NCBI GenBank assembly: GCA_016800925.1
Contig: JABCPU010000012.1
Span: 310,001 to 374,000 of the forward strand
Length of the DNA stretch: 64,000 nt
Direction of reading: 5' to 3'
Source: Suillus spraguei
Lineage: Eukaryota > Basidiomycota > Agaricomycetes > Boletales > Suillaceae
The stretch's first letter is position 1, and every line of letters starts with the position of its first letter. The position numbers were made by a program, and so were the translations under genes. The notes under the pieces were generated by a model that was given only the letters and a program-made list of their open reading frames with translations, was not told the origin of the DNA and did no database searches. Below, piece after piece: positions 33,379 to 44,245 of the stretch.

Positions 33379-34276
33379 CTATAACGTGGCGCCTAGCACC
33401 TTCGCAGCCAAAGCGCGCAAGATCTGATTAAACATCATCAGACGGCACAATAAAGTCAACGAATTGAATGCTTACCTCCGCCTTCTGGCTCCCTCCAAGT
33501 TCGGAAAATACGGCAGCAACACTCTTACCTTTGGCATCACGTATCGCACCGACGCGGTTACCTGCATATGCGCCTATCATAAGACCCGGCAGATTAGCGA
33601 CTATGAATCCCATTCCTATTGAATAAATGGTTCATTAGGGGAATTGTATAAGATGTATAACCGACCACCACCACAAACGGCGCCAACGTATGACCACCAT
33701 GGCACGTGACGTTCGACCTCCGGACGGAGCAGCTACACAAAGGTTAACTAATGTACAGGCCTGAAAAAGTAGGAGTAGAACCTCTTCGAAAACATCCGCG
33801 AATACATTTTCAGCATCAGGTCTCGGCCCTTGAGCTGGTGCTGCGCCTGCACCGCCAAACATGCTGGCAAACTGCGTGAAGAAACTCGAAAACGCCTTTG
33901 GGTCACTGCTTTTGTCCCCAGCCCCCTTCGAGGAGTATAGTACATCATATTCTTTCCGTCGTGCTGGATCCGATAAAACATAGTAGGCATCAGCTACGGC
34001 CTACTTAGTAGGTTAACATATTCATATTTTCCATAGTAGATACGTTGCACGAACTTGGAATTTTTCTGTCGCCATCTTTCTCTCGTTTTCAGTGGCATTG
34101 GCAAATCTATCCGGATGAGTCCTGAAAAGCTAGATATTTGAGTCGAAAGAAGTGCTACTAGTGTTATGACTGTTAAAGCACCTGAGTGACTCCCTTTTAT
34201 AAGCCTGTCTGATCTCCTCTGCGGTGGCCGTCTTTGACACGTTGAGCAGCGCATAATAATCGGGAAAGCTTGACAT
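33379..34276 (-). CDS. J-domain (DnaJ/Hsp40) protein with a glycine-rich hydrophobic C-terminus
   Basis: The start is ATG at 34274-34276, with six exons. The J domain is at the N-terminus: DYYALLNVSKTATAEEIRQA, YKRESLR, then HPD within THPDRFANATENERKM, and VADAYYVLSDPARRKEYDVL. The HPD motif needed to stimulate Hsp70 is intact. A Gly/Ala/Pro linker (SMFGGAGAAPAQGPRPDAEN) follows, then YVGAVCGGGMGFIVANLPGL and MIGAYAGNRVGAIRDAKGKS, a glycine-zipper-like hydrophobic segment that may insert in or lie on a membrane. The protein ends LRALAAKVLGATL-stop at 33379. No Gly/Phe region or zinc finger of canonical type I/II DnaJ is present, so it is type III (J-domain only). Confidence 0.87.
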
Positions 34277-34453
34277 GAGGAGTATGAAGGATGTAGAGGG
34301 AAAGAGAACGAAGTATGTATATGATGTATGGAGCTGAGTGAGGCCTGAGGTGCTTGCTCCCGGCTTGGTCGTGTTAGGGTTAAATTACGTCATCAAAATA
34401 TCCAACGGTTGATTTATGATTGATATCCATACCTTCTGATACTTATCCTTAGG

Positions 34454-34590
34454 CTGACCGCGCCATGTGTTTTTGTGCCCCGTCTAATCATCAGCATTTA
34501 GGATAGGCATGCCGACGAAAACTGTATAAATGTCAGCACGACGTTTGAAGATCGTGTATGTTGAACTTCGCCATCAATGATAACATGCAG
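34454..34590 (+). pseudogene. Relic of a DUF6533-type membrane protein last exon
   Basis: Translation gives LTAPCVFVPRLIISI, a TAG stop, then DRHADENCINVSTTFEDRVC and a TGA. This matches the last exon of the gene ending at 37523 (CTAPIIIVPRLIISIWDTHA, CVHVSTTFEDCVC) residue for residue over most of its length, and the DNA is similar too (CGTCTAATCATCAGCATTTA against CGTCTTATCATTAGCATTTG). Two stops and no upstream exons show it is dead. It lies 2.9 kb upstream of the related gene in the same orientation, suggesting a partial tandem duplication. Confidence 0.7.
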
Positions 34591-34674
34591 TCCAATATTG
34601 ACTCGGAGAGTTGAGCCAAAGCGAGGTGTCTTGCGATAAGAGGCTAACGAGGGCGGGAGTAAGAACAAGGTACG

Positions 34675-34812
34675 ATCTCAGTCTCTCTCGAAGAACTCTA
34701 TTAACATACGTAATACCTATAAGAACAAGGTATGCTATTGGTTTCGTCAGTTAACGCTGACGAACGAGAATCTACAGACTTACATCTCAGTCTCTCTCGA
34801 AAAACTGAGATG
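34675..34812. repeat. Short direct and inverted repeats
   Basis: ATCTCAGTCTCTCTCGAAGA at 34675 recurs with one change at 34784 (ATCTCAGTCTCTCTCGAAAA). AAGAACAAGGTA occurs at about 34662 and 34721. CATCTCAGT/ACTGAGATG at 34783-34812 forms a 9-bp stem. Probably small mobile-element debris. Confidence 0.4.
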
Positions 34813-36006
34813 TTTCTACGCTACGGCGCTGGACTTTATAGTAAGTGAATAGGAAACGAAGATTTAGACATAACTCATATTGTAGGACGTCAGCGCGCCG
34901 CAGCCCATTGGCCTCTTTAGGCTTGCGCTCAAACCACGTTCCTCAGCTTCTCCCGTGCCTTGCTTCTCGGATTCTTCGGCCATTCCCTTCTCTTCTCTCT
35001 CTGGTGCGTCGGACTTCAACAAGGTGTGCAGGCACGCTTCAAGTTTTTAACCCCAGCCTTGGTATCGGAGTTCCTTGACTTGTCTGTGGCGAGTACTTAC
35101 TACTACTAGTAGATCATCAGGGCTGATTCTTGCCTTACCTGATACTAAGTACTATTAGTGCAGCCCAGCGTAATTTATTCCAGAGGACCAAATATACTCA
35201 TACTAGCTACTCTTAGCTTATGACTCTATCCTTCCTAGTACAGTTCCCGTCGTCCCTGCTCTCCACTCCCACCTCGAGTGTCAGGCTGTCATTTCTGTTC
35301 CGCAAATAGTCAAGTTACACATGTTCTCATAAATGTGAGATAAGGTACTTACTTCGCCAATCGCGGTTGTCTTCCTTGAAGATATCGTAACTATGTATGT
35401 CTATGCAAGAAATCACTTTGCCGTACGGACGTCAGCATGTTACATGAGGACCTAGTACGGTTGGAGCTTAGATCATGTACCTGCTATCAAGGTTATATGA
35501 ATGACGATGGGAATTCATTTGAGCCATGTAGGGGTGAATAAGCACCGCCGGTCGGACAGGCAGAATATGCCCAAGAGCCACGGTGACGCAGGGTGACCCT
35601 TCAAGTTATCGGCGGCCGGCCGCCGTGTGGTCATATCGATATACCTACGACCTTCCGTTGGTAGCAAATTATCAAGGACAGTGATGTGACAAAAGTGCAG
35701 CGCCACAAGCTCGGCATGACTCATGTCGTACAACTTTCATTAGTAGGACACCACAAGTTCACAACCCTTAGTACAATGTTAACGAAATTCCTTTGCAATG
35801 TGCCCTATAAGTATCGTACGTTGGTGATCAGCAGCCCATCCCTCACTCTTTGAATTCGCCGCTTGATTTGCACAGTTTGATGTCGGGACTAGAAGAATAC
35901 GATCTCTATTGGAATGACAATACATCAGGTTCGCCAGCCCTGTTAAAAACGAATCATCGAGCTGAACTTCGTCGTTTTCCAGTTGCAACCATTACTTTGA
36001 TATCCT

Positions 36007-37523
36007 ATGAGTACAGTCAGTAGCTCTCATGAAACTCGCAGTGTAGTTGAGCGTAATATTATCTAGTACTTCAGTTCGATAAAGAGGTAACGAGGGGGCC
36101 GTTTCATCGTTGTCGAGTACTCATGATCATATTCATATTGTCACAGGTCACGTTTGTTTGGGTTAGAGCTCAACCCCGACGATATGAAGATTCAGAACTG
36201 ACTGGTTATGCAGCAAAGACAGTGGTCAGTGATGACATATCTATACCTTGTTGTGAGCTCTGCCCTGCCAAATTGCTTCTTGATTTCTCATTTTTGTTGC
36301 TATGTCAGGCTCGATATTTTGGTATTATCGTTACAATGTACGTCGCGATTGTATCCTCAGATGGTATTTTGTATGTTGACGCTGGCGCTTAGGAGTTCCG
36401 CCACCTGTATGTGATGCAACACCATCTGAGCCACAACTGACTAGCGCTAGGGGGAGGTCTAATTTATATGGCTGAAGCAGTAAGTGTATCGATTCTCTCT
36501 TTAGAGGGTTCCAGGTTGATCCAAATTCAGCCGTAAGTCAGAAGTTCGTTTTATAGCTCTAATCTTCTGCTGACCTCTTGTTTAGTTGTGAGTATATCGT
36601 ATTCAACTGAAACTAGCTTCGCTCATCATGATGAAATTGAAATAGGTTATGGCATGTTTCTGTTCATGCAATGGAGTTTTTCTGTATATTTTTGCTTGGC
36701 GGAAGGCAAGCTATATACATGTATTCTCGCATCTCTGCGCTCACTAATTTTTTCATTTACAGTCATTCTCATCTGGCGTCTTTACGTCCTGTACAACAAA
36801 TCCAAGCTCATACTTTATGTTCTACTGGGGTTTTTCCTACCTATCGTGGCGCTCTATATAGCGGTAGATATAATTTTATGGAGTCGACACTCAGCGATCT
36901 CAGGTGAATTTTTATTTTGATCGAATTATTTACAAGCTGACATGGCTGGTTGCATAGTGCAAGAAATAATAATAACTCCGCATATCAAGTACTGCACGGC
37001 TTTCTTCCACATAGGGCCTATGACTGCGATATATTCTTCCATCCCCGTCATATGCTTTGATATTTTCTTGGTTGTTCTCGCCATTGTCGTCCTCAAGAAG
37101 CACCTGAAAGAACAAAAGGAACTCAAAATGAAGCCTAACACCTACGTAGTAATGATTGTCCGATACCATGTCATATACTTTGTTCTGTAAGTTCCCCTTC
37201 GTTTTATATTCTCTGAAAGTATTCATTGAATCACGCTAGGAATTTGGCAACTCAAATCTGTATGGCGACAGTGTGGGCCCACACTTCGGTACGATCTCCT
37301 GTTATTCTAGAGAGATCTGTTCTGATGCAGGCACGCGCAGGTAGTGGTGCTGAATCTCGTACTATTGTTCAAGTGTACCGCACCAATCATTATCGTGCCA
37401 CGTCTTATCATTAGCATTTGGGATACGCATGCCAAAGACGACTGCGTACATGTCAGTACGACGTTCGAGGATTGTGTCTGTTTGACTTCGCCACCAGATC
37501 TGGAGCTGCCCGAGATTGCATGA
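36007..37523 (+). CDS. DUF6533-type seven-helix membrane protein (N-terminus uncertain, possibly decayed)
   Basis: This is a multi-exon gene. Its early exons parallel the family member at 49321-50944 in phase and sequence: VLQFDKE|VTFVW|QRQWSVMTYLYL|ARYFGIIVTM here, against VLTFGRE|VELVW|RQRWSLMTVLYL there. Later exons give TM segments ILIWRLYVLYNKSKLILYVL, FFLPIVALYIAVDIILW, IPVICFDIFLVVLAIVVLKK, and a final exon VVVLNLVLLFKCTAPIIIVP, RLIISIWDTHAKDDC..., with the stop at 37521-37523. ATG 36007 is the best start I can find, but the usual first exon upstream of VLQFDKE is missing or degenerate, and the join after RYFGIIVTM meets a stop in the simplest model. It may be a 5'-damaged gene. Family function is unknown; topology is receptor-like. 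Confidence 0.55.
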
Positions 37524-37759
37524 TGTTCGAAGGCGGTAGGGTGAAGTCCATGCTTGCCCCTAACTATCGCACTCACTATTCATCAAAACGCTTGTCTCAG
37601 TGGAATTCGTGAATATAGTTTTTTCGTAGATACATTGGAGCCCCTTTTACGCTCCGTCCAGCCTTTGAGATCATGATGGGCGCGGAGTTCGAATATTCCT
37701 CTCATTATCAGCTGCTCCTTCCACGGCATTGTGAGGATTCAAAACGTTTCTCCGTACTC

Positions 37760-38463
37760 ACTCGATAAGAAACGCTTCGGAAAATAGACAGACATCCATT
37801 CCAACATCCACCCGTTCTCACCAAGAGCAGATCTCATTCGGAATGCCACTGCAATCATTTGGGATGAACTACATATGGCGAACAAAGCAGCTTAGGAGTG
37901 CGTGGACCAACTTTGCCGACCCATCATGAACGTCCACAACAAACATTTCGGAGGATTCCCATGATTGGCAGGGTTAGGAGACTTTCGACAAGTAGGGCCT
38001 GCCGTTAACGAGACGCTCACAACGCCTGTTCGATCAATTGGAGATCCGACTCGGAAGTACACACCCCCAGCGCACGTCGTTCACCGGGTATCATCAATGA
38101 CATCTATGGTGCCAATGACGCCGTAGACTTCTTGTTCCCACCTCACATCCTCCAAGATTCAAAGGAATGTATTCAATGCGCCTTCCTATCTCCACGAAAT
38201 ATCTTCATCGACGAATTTAATGATGTCGTACTCGACGCACTGCCAGGAGACTATAGTAAGCATCTGAGTTTGGTCATCCATGCACGCTCGTTGCCTCTTG
38301 ATGCACCCGAGCAAACACCGGATTATCTTGCCATACTAACACATCCGAATACACCACCATGGACAGTAAACCGGGGACAGTTTCCACTACGACCTGCATA
38401 CACCACAACGTTCAATGGCTCGCAGGGACTGACACAGACGCGCCGTGTTCGACCTTCATACTG
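37760..38463 (+). pseudogene. Decayed Helitron-type PIF1-like helicase fragment
   Basis: Conceptual translation across frames shows helicase motifs in order: RADLIRNATAIIWDELHMAN (Walker B, WDE), an in-frame TAG, then ECVDQLCRPIMNVHNKHFGG, a shifted GDFRQVGPAVNETLTTP (motif III, GDFRQ), INDIYGANDAVDFLFPPHIL, CAFLSPRNIFIDEFNDVVLD, and the motif V/VI-like GQFPLRPAYTTTFNGSQGLT. The Walker A part and the zinc-finger/Rep portion are not seen. Stops, frameshifts and an internal deletion between the EFND block and the QFPLR block make it non-functional. The order and wording match PIF1-like helicases of fungal Helitrons. Confidence 0.78.
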
Positions 38464-38962
38464 ATGTATTTGCGCATGGTCGGCTGTACACAGCGCTGTT
38501 GAGAGTGTGAAATAGGCGGGATATTCAAGCATTGTGGTTGATGACAACTGAAGAAAAAGAGACGGCGAATGTAGTTCACAACTCGTTGCTGCTGCAATAA
38601 ATAGATTGACCGTCCGATGTAAGAAAAAAAGAGCGTCACATGTTCACGCTCTTTTTTTCTTACATCCATCTAAACTCAAAGGGTTCTGAAACAAATAATA
38701 CCATTAGGCTGGTGCATTCGTCTTTCCTCGATAAGGTCAAATATTCTTAGGTAAAACCGGTCAGCGGATATGCGAAGATTGTTCTGATGAGGCTCTGCTA
38801 TATTACTTTACATAACTTTCTCATCTGTTCACTGGTTCACTGATGCCCAGTCTTGTGTTCATCAGGTGACTGTTCTGCATACCATCCACCTTCCCTATTA
38901 CCGAGAAACCTCTTGAGACTCATACTTGGCCGTCGTTCCAACTTATTCTTATTAGTCTGAGC
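38464..38962. other. Intergenic between Helitron relic and NACHT gene; includes a strong hairpin
   Basis: About 500 bp holds the 21-bp inverted repeat at 38616-38666 and presumably the promoter of the NACHT-WD40 gene. No coding region is supported. Confidence 0.5.
38616..38666. repeat. Perfect 21-bp inverted repeat (hairpin), 9-nt loop
   Basis: The arm at 38616-38636 (GATGTAAGAAAAAAAGAGCG plus T) is the exact reverse complement of 38646-38666; the loop is CACATGTTC. CTAA follows within a few bases (about 38669). Helitrons end with a hairpin shortly before a 3' CTRR, so this could be the 3' end of the element whose helicase relic lies just upstream. An RNA-level role (antisense or terminator hairpin) is the alternative. 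Confidence 0.6.
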
Positions 38963-41900
38963 ATGGATGAAGACAATTCTCCTCGGAAGAAGCGCTGGCC
39001 CGGAATTCAGGGATTACTGAACCAAAGTCGTTCAGACCCTCATTTGTCGAGGGAAACCGGGGGTAGAGGGCAGTCACTAATGTATGGAATTTTAATTTTG
39101 CCATTACAACTATGCCATTGTCCCTAATTATGATCACAGCCATCCTCTCACCCGCCTTCGAGGAATGAATTTCGCAGCGGATTATCGAGGTTGGTTCCCA
39201 AGCGCTCACTGGCAGGCAAGGCGACCGAGTGCTTCGCCGACAGTCTCCCAACATGAGCCCACTGTCGCAAGTTCCAGCGATATCTCTTCCATTAAGACAA
39301 CCCAGGTAAGTGTAATCTCAATTCTTGTATGCCCGTATGCGATGATTAGTATTAATTGCTCCTGCAGCATCATTCCCCCCTTGTCGCTTCCACTCTCAAA
39401 CCGAATCCTGCCCAGTCCTCGAACTCAGGCATCGCGAAGGTCAGTTCGAGTAGCCTTATTTGTATCTTTCGATGACGTACTGAGGTTCATGATCAGGCGG
39501 AATTACCACCTGACATGACATTTGTGACAGAAATGCTCACGCATGCCCAAACAGGCGTTGCAGGCATCAGTCCTATTGATAGAGTCGTTCAAAATACCGC
39601 TTCAGCAACAGGTAACCTACGATCTGTTCCAGTCGATAAGTCCTCCTCGATTCTTGGTACCCTGAAGACCTTCCACGCCGTTGCTGACCAGATTGTCAAT
39701 GTATGTCTGCTTATTTATACCTAGTGCATCACTGACATTCGTCCGTAGCTTCATCCATATGCAAAGGTGGCATTTGGTATCTTAACTCAAGCGTCCAAGG
39801 TGCGGTTTTCCATATTCTCACTACCGTGAATTAAATAGGGATATCTCGATGACAGATGATTCTCGATCAGGCAAACTTTGATATTGCTGTATCCGATCTG
39901 CTCTTTAAGGTCTCCGATGTCTACGTTTTAGTGACAGAAAAGGAGGCATTGGCCCATGTTTCGTCTATGATTAAGATATACACAAAGATAGCACAACAGA
40001 CGCTAAAGTGCGCAGAATTCGTCGTTCATTACTCAGAAACGAAGAGTTTTTGTGAGTCCATACCACCACGTCATTGCCTGGCACTCAGTGCGATTTCTTT
40101 TTTCTTTCTAACAGGGAAACAGCTTGGCAAGCAGGTCTTCAGGGGTACGGATGCCGAGATTCGCAGTTACAGCGGTATTCTCGATGGTCTCATGCAACGA
40201 TTCCGAGCTCAAGTGGTTCGTGACGCCGCGACCATCCCGGCAGGTTTAGGTAAGGATCGGCTTCAAGCTCACCGTCAAACCTTCCTGACGTTCTGCGATC
40301 CGTGAACTAGCCGAGGGTCGGGACCCCAGCGATATGGAGTATGCAGCTGGTGCCGGACTGGATCCCTTCAAGTGTTGTCTACCAGATACTCGGGACGAGC
40401 TTTTGACGGAGATCAAGTCCTGGATCGGCAGTACTGGGGAGGATGTGCCACGTGTTTTATGGTTGTCCGGCATGGCAGGGAAAGGAAAATCAGCCATCGC
40501 CCATACAATAGCTAACTGGTCTAACGAGCTCGGGGGTCTGGGAGCTTGCTTCTGCTTCGACCGCACACGGAGAGCAGATCGACGCCACGAGAAGATATTC
40601 ACCACAATTGCACGTGACTTGGCCGATCGCAATCCTATCATACGGAAAGCGTTGGCGCATGCGCTTCACGATCACAGTGAGCTGAAGCACACCGCAGACA
40701 TCGCCAGCCAGTGGCAGAGATTGTTGTAGGACCGGTGCGAATGGCCCAGAATACGCAAGACGTCGCTGCACCCATCCTAATTGTTATTGATGCATTAGAC
40801 GAGAGTGGTGATGCAATGTCCCGGGAGCAGATTCTTTGTCTACTCGCTGGAAAGCTGCGCACTTCTTCCCCTCGGCTAACCGATCTTCCAGCAAACTTCC
40901 GTATTCTCATCACTTCCTGTCCACTCGAGGACATTCGCGACATCCTAGGCTCCACGCCAAATGTTCGTCACATTTCCATAGATGATATTCCGATTGCGTC
41001 CACAGAACATGACATCCACCTTTACATCTCCAATAAGTTAGGCGGCCTACGCCATGTACTGGACAATGGGCACTTCAAGATGCTTGCTGAGAAATCTGAC
41101 GGCCTGTTTGAATGGGCTCGTCTCTCCTGTGTATATATTAAGGGTACGAACAAAGCGGGCGTGGATCCGATTAGCCGTTGCAGAGCTGTACTCGCTGGAA
41201 CATCTAGCTCTCACGCAGGAACACACCTGTTGGATGATATGTATAGACGCATATTGACAGATCTCATCCCAGAAGACGAGGAAGCAATCGTCATATTTGG
41301 CTCAGTGATGGCGCAAGTTGTTGGATCGCCTGAACCGCTCTCCATGGCTGCATTGACCGCAATGCGACTACATTTTCCGCATGAAAAAGACCGTTATACA
41401 GTGGACCGGGTGATTGGGCCAATGGGCTCGCTTTTGATAGGGACTGCGGATCCTCAGACTCTGATTCGTCCCCTCCATGCATCCTTCTACGACTTTCTCA
41501 CAGATAGATCACGCAGTCATGGCTTCTTCATTGATGTGTCTTCGGCACAAGGCAACCTTGCCTTTGCCTCGCTTCAGATGATGAAGTACGGACTTCGCTT
41601 CAACATCTGCTCCCTGGAGAATTCGTACTTGCCCAACTCTTCCATCCTCAATTTGGAGAAACGAGTCAAAGAATCCATTCCAGCTGAGCTATCATACTCA
41701 TGTCGATTCTGGGGGACTCATGTCGGCTCCACACCCTTCGAATCGTTGCTTGCTAAGGAAGTTGAAGCTTTCTTTGATGGAGAGCGCCTTCTTTGGTGGT
41801 TGGAAGCACTGGCTCTGATGAAAAGCCTCGGTGGCTCCGTAGCGACCCTCTTATTCATTGGAGATTGGTTTTCGGTGCGTAGTTCAATCTTCTTTGCCAA

Positions 41901-44245
41901 ACAAATTCTTACAAAGTAGTGCGGCGGTCTTAGGGTCATGCCGAGTTTGCTCATGTTAGTGACGCTACCAGGGATACCCTACGTTTTATCCGAACCTTCG
42001 CAACTGCCATTTCACACAGCACTCCCCACTTATACTTGTCCGCTCTGCCGTTTGCTCCAACACAGTCGAGAATGTTTCGCAAGTTTGCCAAGAAGTTTCC
42101 TCACACTCCCCGCATTACTGCTGGTCATGTGGTCGATTGGCCTCAGATAGAAAAGATACTCCACGCGAATGAAGCGGTTTACTCGGTTGCAATGTCGCCA
42201 GACGGTAAACGCATAGCATGTGGTTTATACAATAAAACTATCCAGGTGTGGGATCTGGAGACTGGCGAGGCATTGTTTGCCCCTCTTCAAGGCCACACTG
42301 ATCGTGTTGTGTCCGTTGCATTCTCACCGGATGGACATCGCATCGTATCTGGTTCATGGGACAAAACAGTGCGGGTGTGGGATGCAAAGACTGGCGAGGC
42401 ATTAGGACCCCCCCTCCAAGACTGCGCTGACTGGGTTTTGTCTGTTGCAATCTCACCGGATGGGAAACGAATTGTGTCTGGTTCAATTGACAGGACAATT
42501 CGGGTGTGGGACATGGAGACAGGCAAGGTATTTGGTGTCCCACTCCAAGGGCATGCAGCTGGAGTTCGGTCTGTCACAATCTCACCTGATGGAAAACGCA
42601 TTGTGTCTGGTTTGAATGACCACACGATCCAGGTGTGGGATATGGAGACCGGTAAAGCATCGGGCGTCCCTCTCCAAGGTCATACTGGCCCTGTTCGGTG
42701 TGTCGCAATCTCACTGGATGGGAAGCGCATAGTCTCTGGTTCGGAAGACAAGACAATCCAGGTGTGGGATATGGAGACTAGAAAGGCATTGGGTGCCCCC
42801 CTCCAAGGTCATACTGGTCATGTAATGTCAGTTGCAATCTTGGCGGATGGAACCCGCATTGTGTCTGGTTCATCTGACCAGACAATCCGAGTGTGGGATG
42901 TGAAGACTGGTGTGGCATTAGGATCCCCTCTCCAAGGCCACACTAATGGGGTGTGGTCCATCACGATCTCTCCAGATGGAAACCACATAGTTTCTGGTTC
43001 AATTGACAAGACAATTAGGGTGTGGGATGCCAACGCTATTCTGGGCAAGGCGTCGGTTGCCGCCCTCCAAAGTCACACTGATTCCATCAATTCTATTGCA
43101 ATCTCGCCAGATGGACATCGTATCGTGTCTGGTTCAGATGACCAGACAGTCCAGGTGTGGCATACAGAGACTGGCAAGGCATTAGTCGCTCCTCTCCAAG
43201 GGCACACTGGATCTGTTCTATCAGTCGCAATCTCGCCGGACGGGAAGAGCATCGTGTCTGGTTCAGCTGACAAGACCATTCACATGTGGAATATGGAAAC
43301 TGGGGAGGCATTAGGTGTTAGTCTTCAAGGACATACTGACTATGTTTGGTCTGTCGCAATCTCGCCGGATGGAAAATGTATCGTGTCTGGTTCAGACGAC
43401 GAGACAATCCGGGTGTGGCATCTTGAGACCGGCGAGGCATATCCTCTTAGTTGGCACTCTCACTGGGTCCGGTCTGTCGCTATCTCATCGGATGGAAATC
43501 GCATAGTGTCTGGTTCAAACGATGAGACAATTCAGGTGTTGGATATGGGGACACGCAAGGCATCGAGTGCCCCTCTCCGAGGCCACACTGATTTAATCCC
43601 TCTGTTGCAATATCGCCAGATGTATGTCGCATTGTATCTGGTTCACGAGACAAGACTATCCGTGTGTGGGATATGGGGACTGGCGAGCTATTGGGCACCC
43701 TCCGGGGTCACACTGACTGGGTCAACTCTGTTGCGATCTCCCCCGATAGCAACCGCATCGCGTCTGGCTCATCTGATCAGACCGTCCGGGTGTGGGATAT
43801 AAAGACTGCCAAAGCAGTGGGTCCCCCTTTTCGAGGGCACACCAGACGTGTTCTGTCTGTCGCAATCTCGCCTGATGGCAAGCGCATCGTGTCTGCCTCG
43901 GACGATAAGACCATCCGGGTGTGGGATCTAGACTTTCTAAACCAGCACCAACTATTCGAAGCATTTGCAATATGTTTTTCATCCAACCCAATTCATGCCC
44001 TTCATTCCTCCGCCTCCTTTCTCCAAGGTTCTGCATCTGAAACCCCAGCCCCATCCCGCATGAATGAGGAGGGATGGATTGTTAGCCCCGAAGGACGGCT
44101 TCTTCTCTGGATCCCGCTCGCTTTATACTCGGGCGCGATGTACGCCCCTGGCAATATGCTGGTGATACCCAGTAATACACCGCAACTGGACTTGAGTCGT
44201 GTCGCACACGGCACATCATGGCACAAGTGTCGGGAACAGTATTAG
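38963..44245 (+). CDS. NACHT-WD40 STAND protein (NLR-like, HET-E/HNWD architecture) with two apparent frameshifts
   Basis: ATG 38963 begins MDEDNSPRKKRWPGIQGLL. Short exons lead to a helical N-terminal domain typical of basidiomycete NACHT-WD40 proteins (VHPYAKVAFGILTQASK, then DLLFKVSDVYVLVTEKEALA and QLGKQVFRGTDAEIRSYSGI). The NACHT has Walker A SGMAGKGKSAIAHT and Walker B ILIVIDALDESGD. A winged-helix-like region ends with HLYLSALPFAPTQS. Fourteen WD40 repeats follow (about 42168-43933), then the family's C-terminal GWIVSPEGRLLLWIP...LDLSRVAHGTSWHKCREQ. Such proteins sense ligands through WD40 repeats and trigger nonself responses. Frame is lost by one base near 40720-40730 (QWQRLL-stop against an IVVGPVRMAQ continuation) and again at 43598-43601, inside repeat 12. 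If real, the gene is dead or encodes shortened proteins; if assembly errors, it is intact. Confidence 0.85.
42168..43933 (+). repeat. Tandem WD40-coding repeat array, 14 units of about 126-132 bp
   Basis: Each unit encodes about 43 residues around the core SVAISPDGKRIVSGSxDxTI, then RVWDMETGKALGxPLQGHT. Neighbouring units share long stretches of DNA, for example those around 42480, 42740 and 42870. Variation concentrates at the positions after GHT and around the SGSxD turn, as in HNWD-type arrays. Unit 12 carries the frameshift at 43598-43601. Unit 7 has a 2-residue insertion. Confidence 0.85.

Larger units (their letters stand above)
34277..36006. other. Intergenic region with repeats and a membrane-protein exon relic
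   Basis: This 1.7-kb stretch contains the J-domain promoter, a broken copy of a DUF6533-type last exon (34454-34590) and short direct repeats (34675-34806). Two minus-strand frames at 35515-35733 and 35779-35988 look faintly protein-like but have no start or splice support, so I leave them unannotated. Confidence 0.45.

Noticed and set aside
35515..35988. Two minus-strand frames as a small gene
   Set aside because: They are in separate frames with no convincing splice sites or family resemblance.
42238..43698. Several long antisense frames across the WD40 array
   Set aside because: They are shadows created by the repeated codon pattern of the sense strand.
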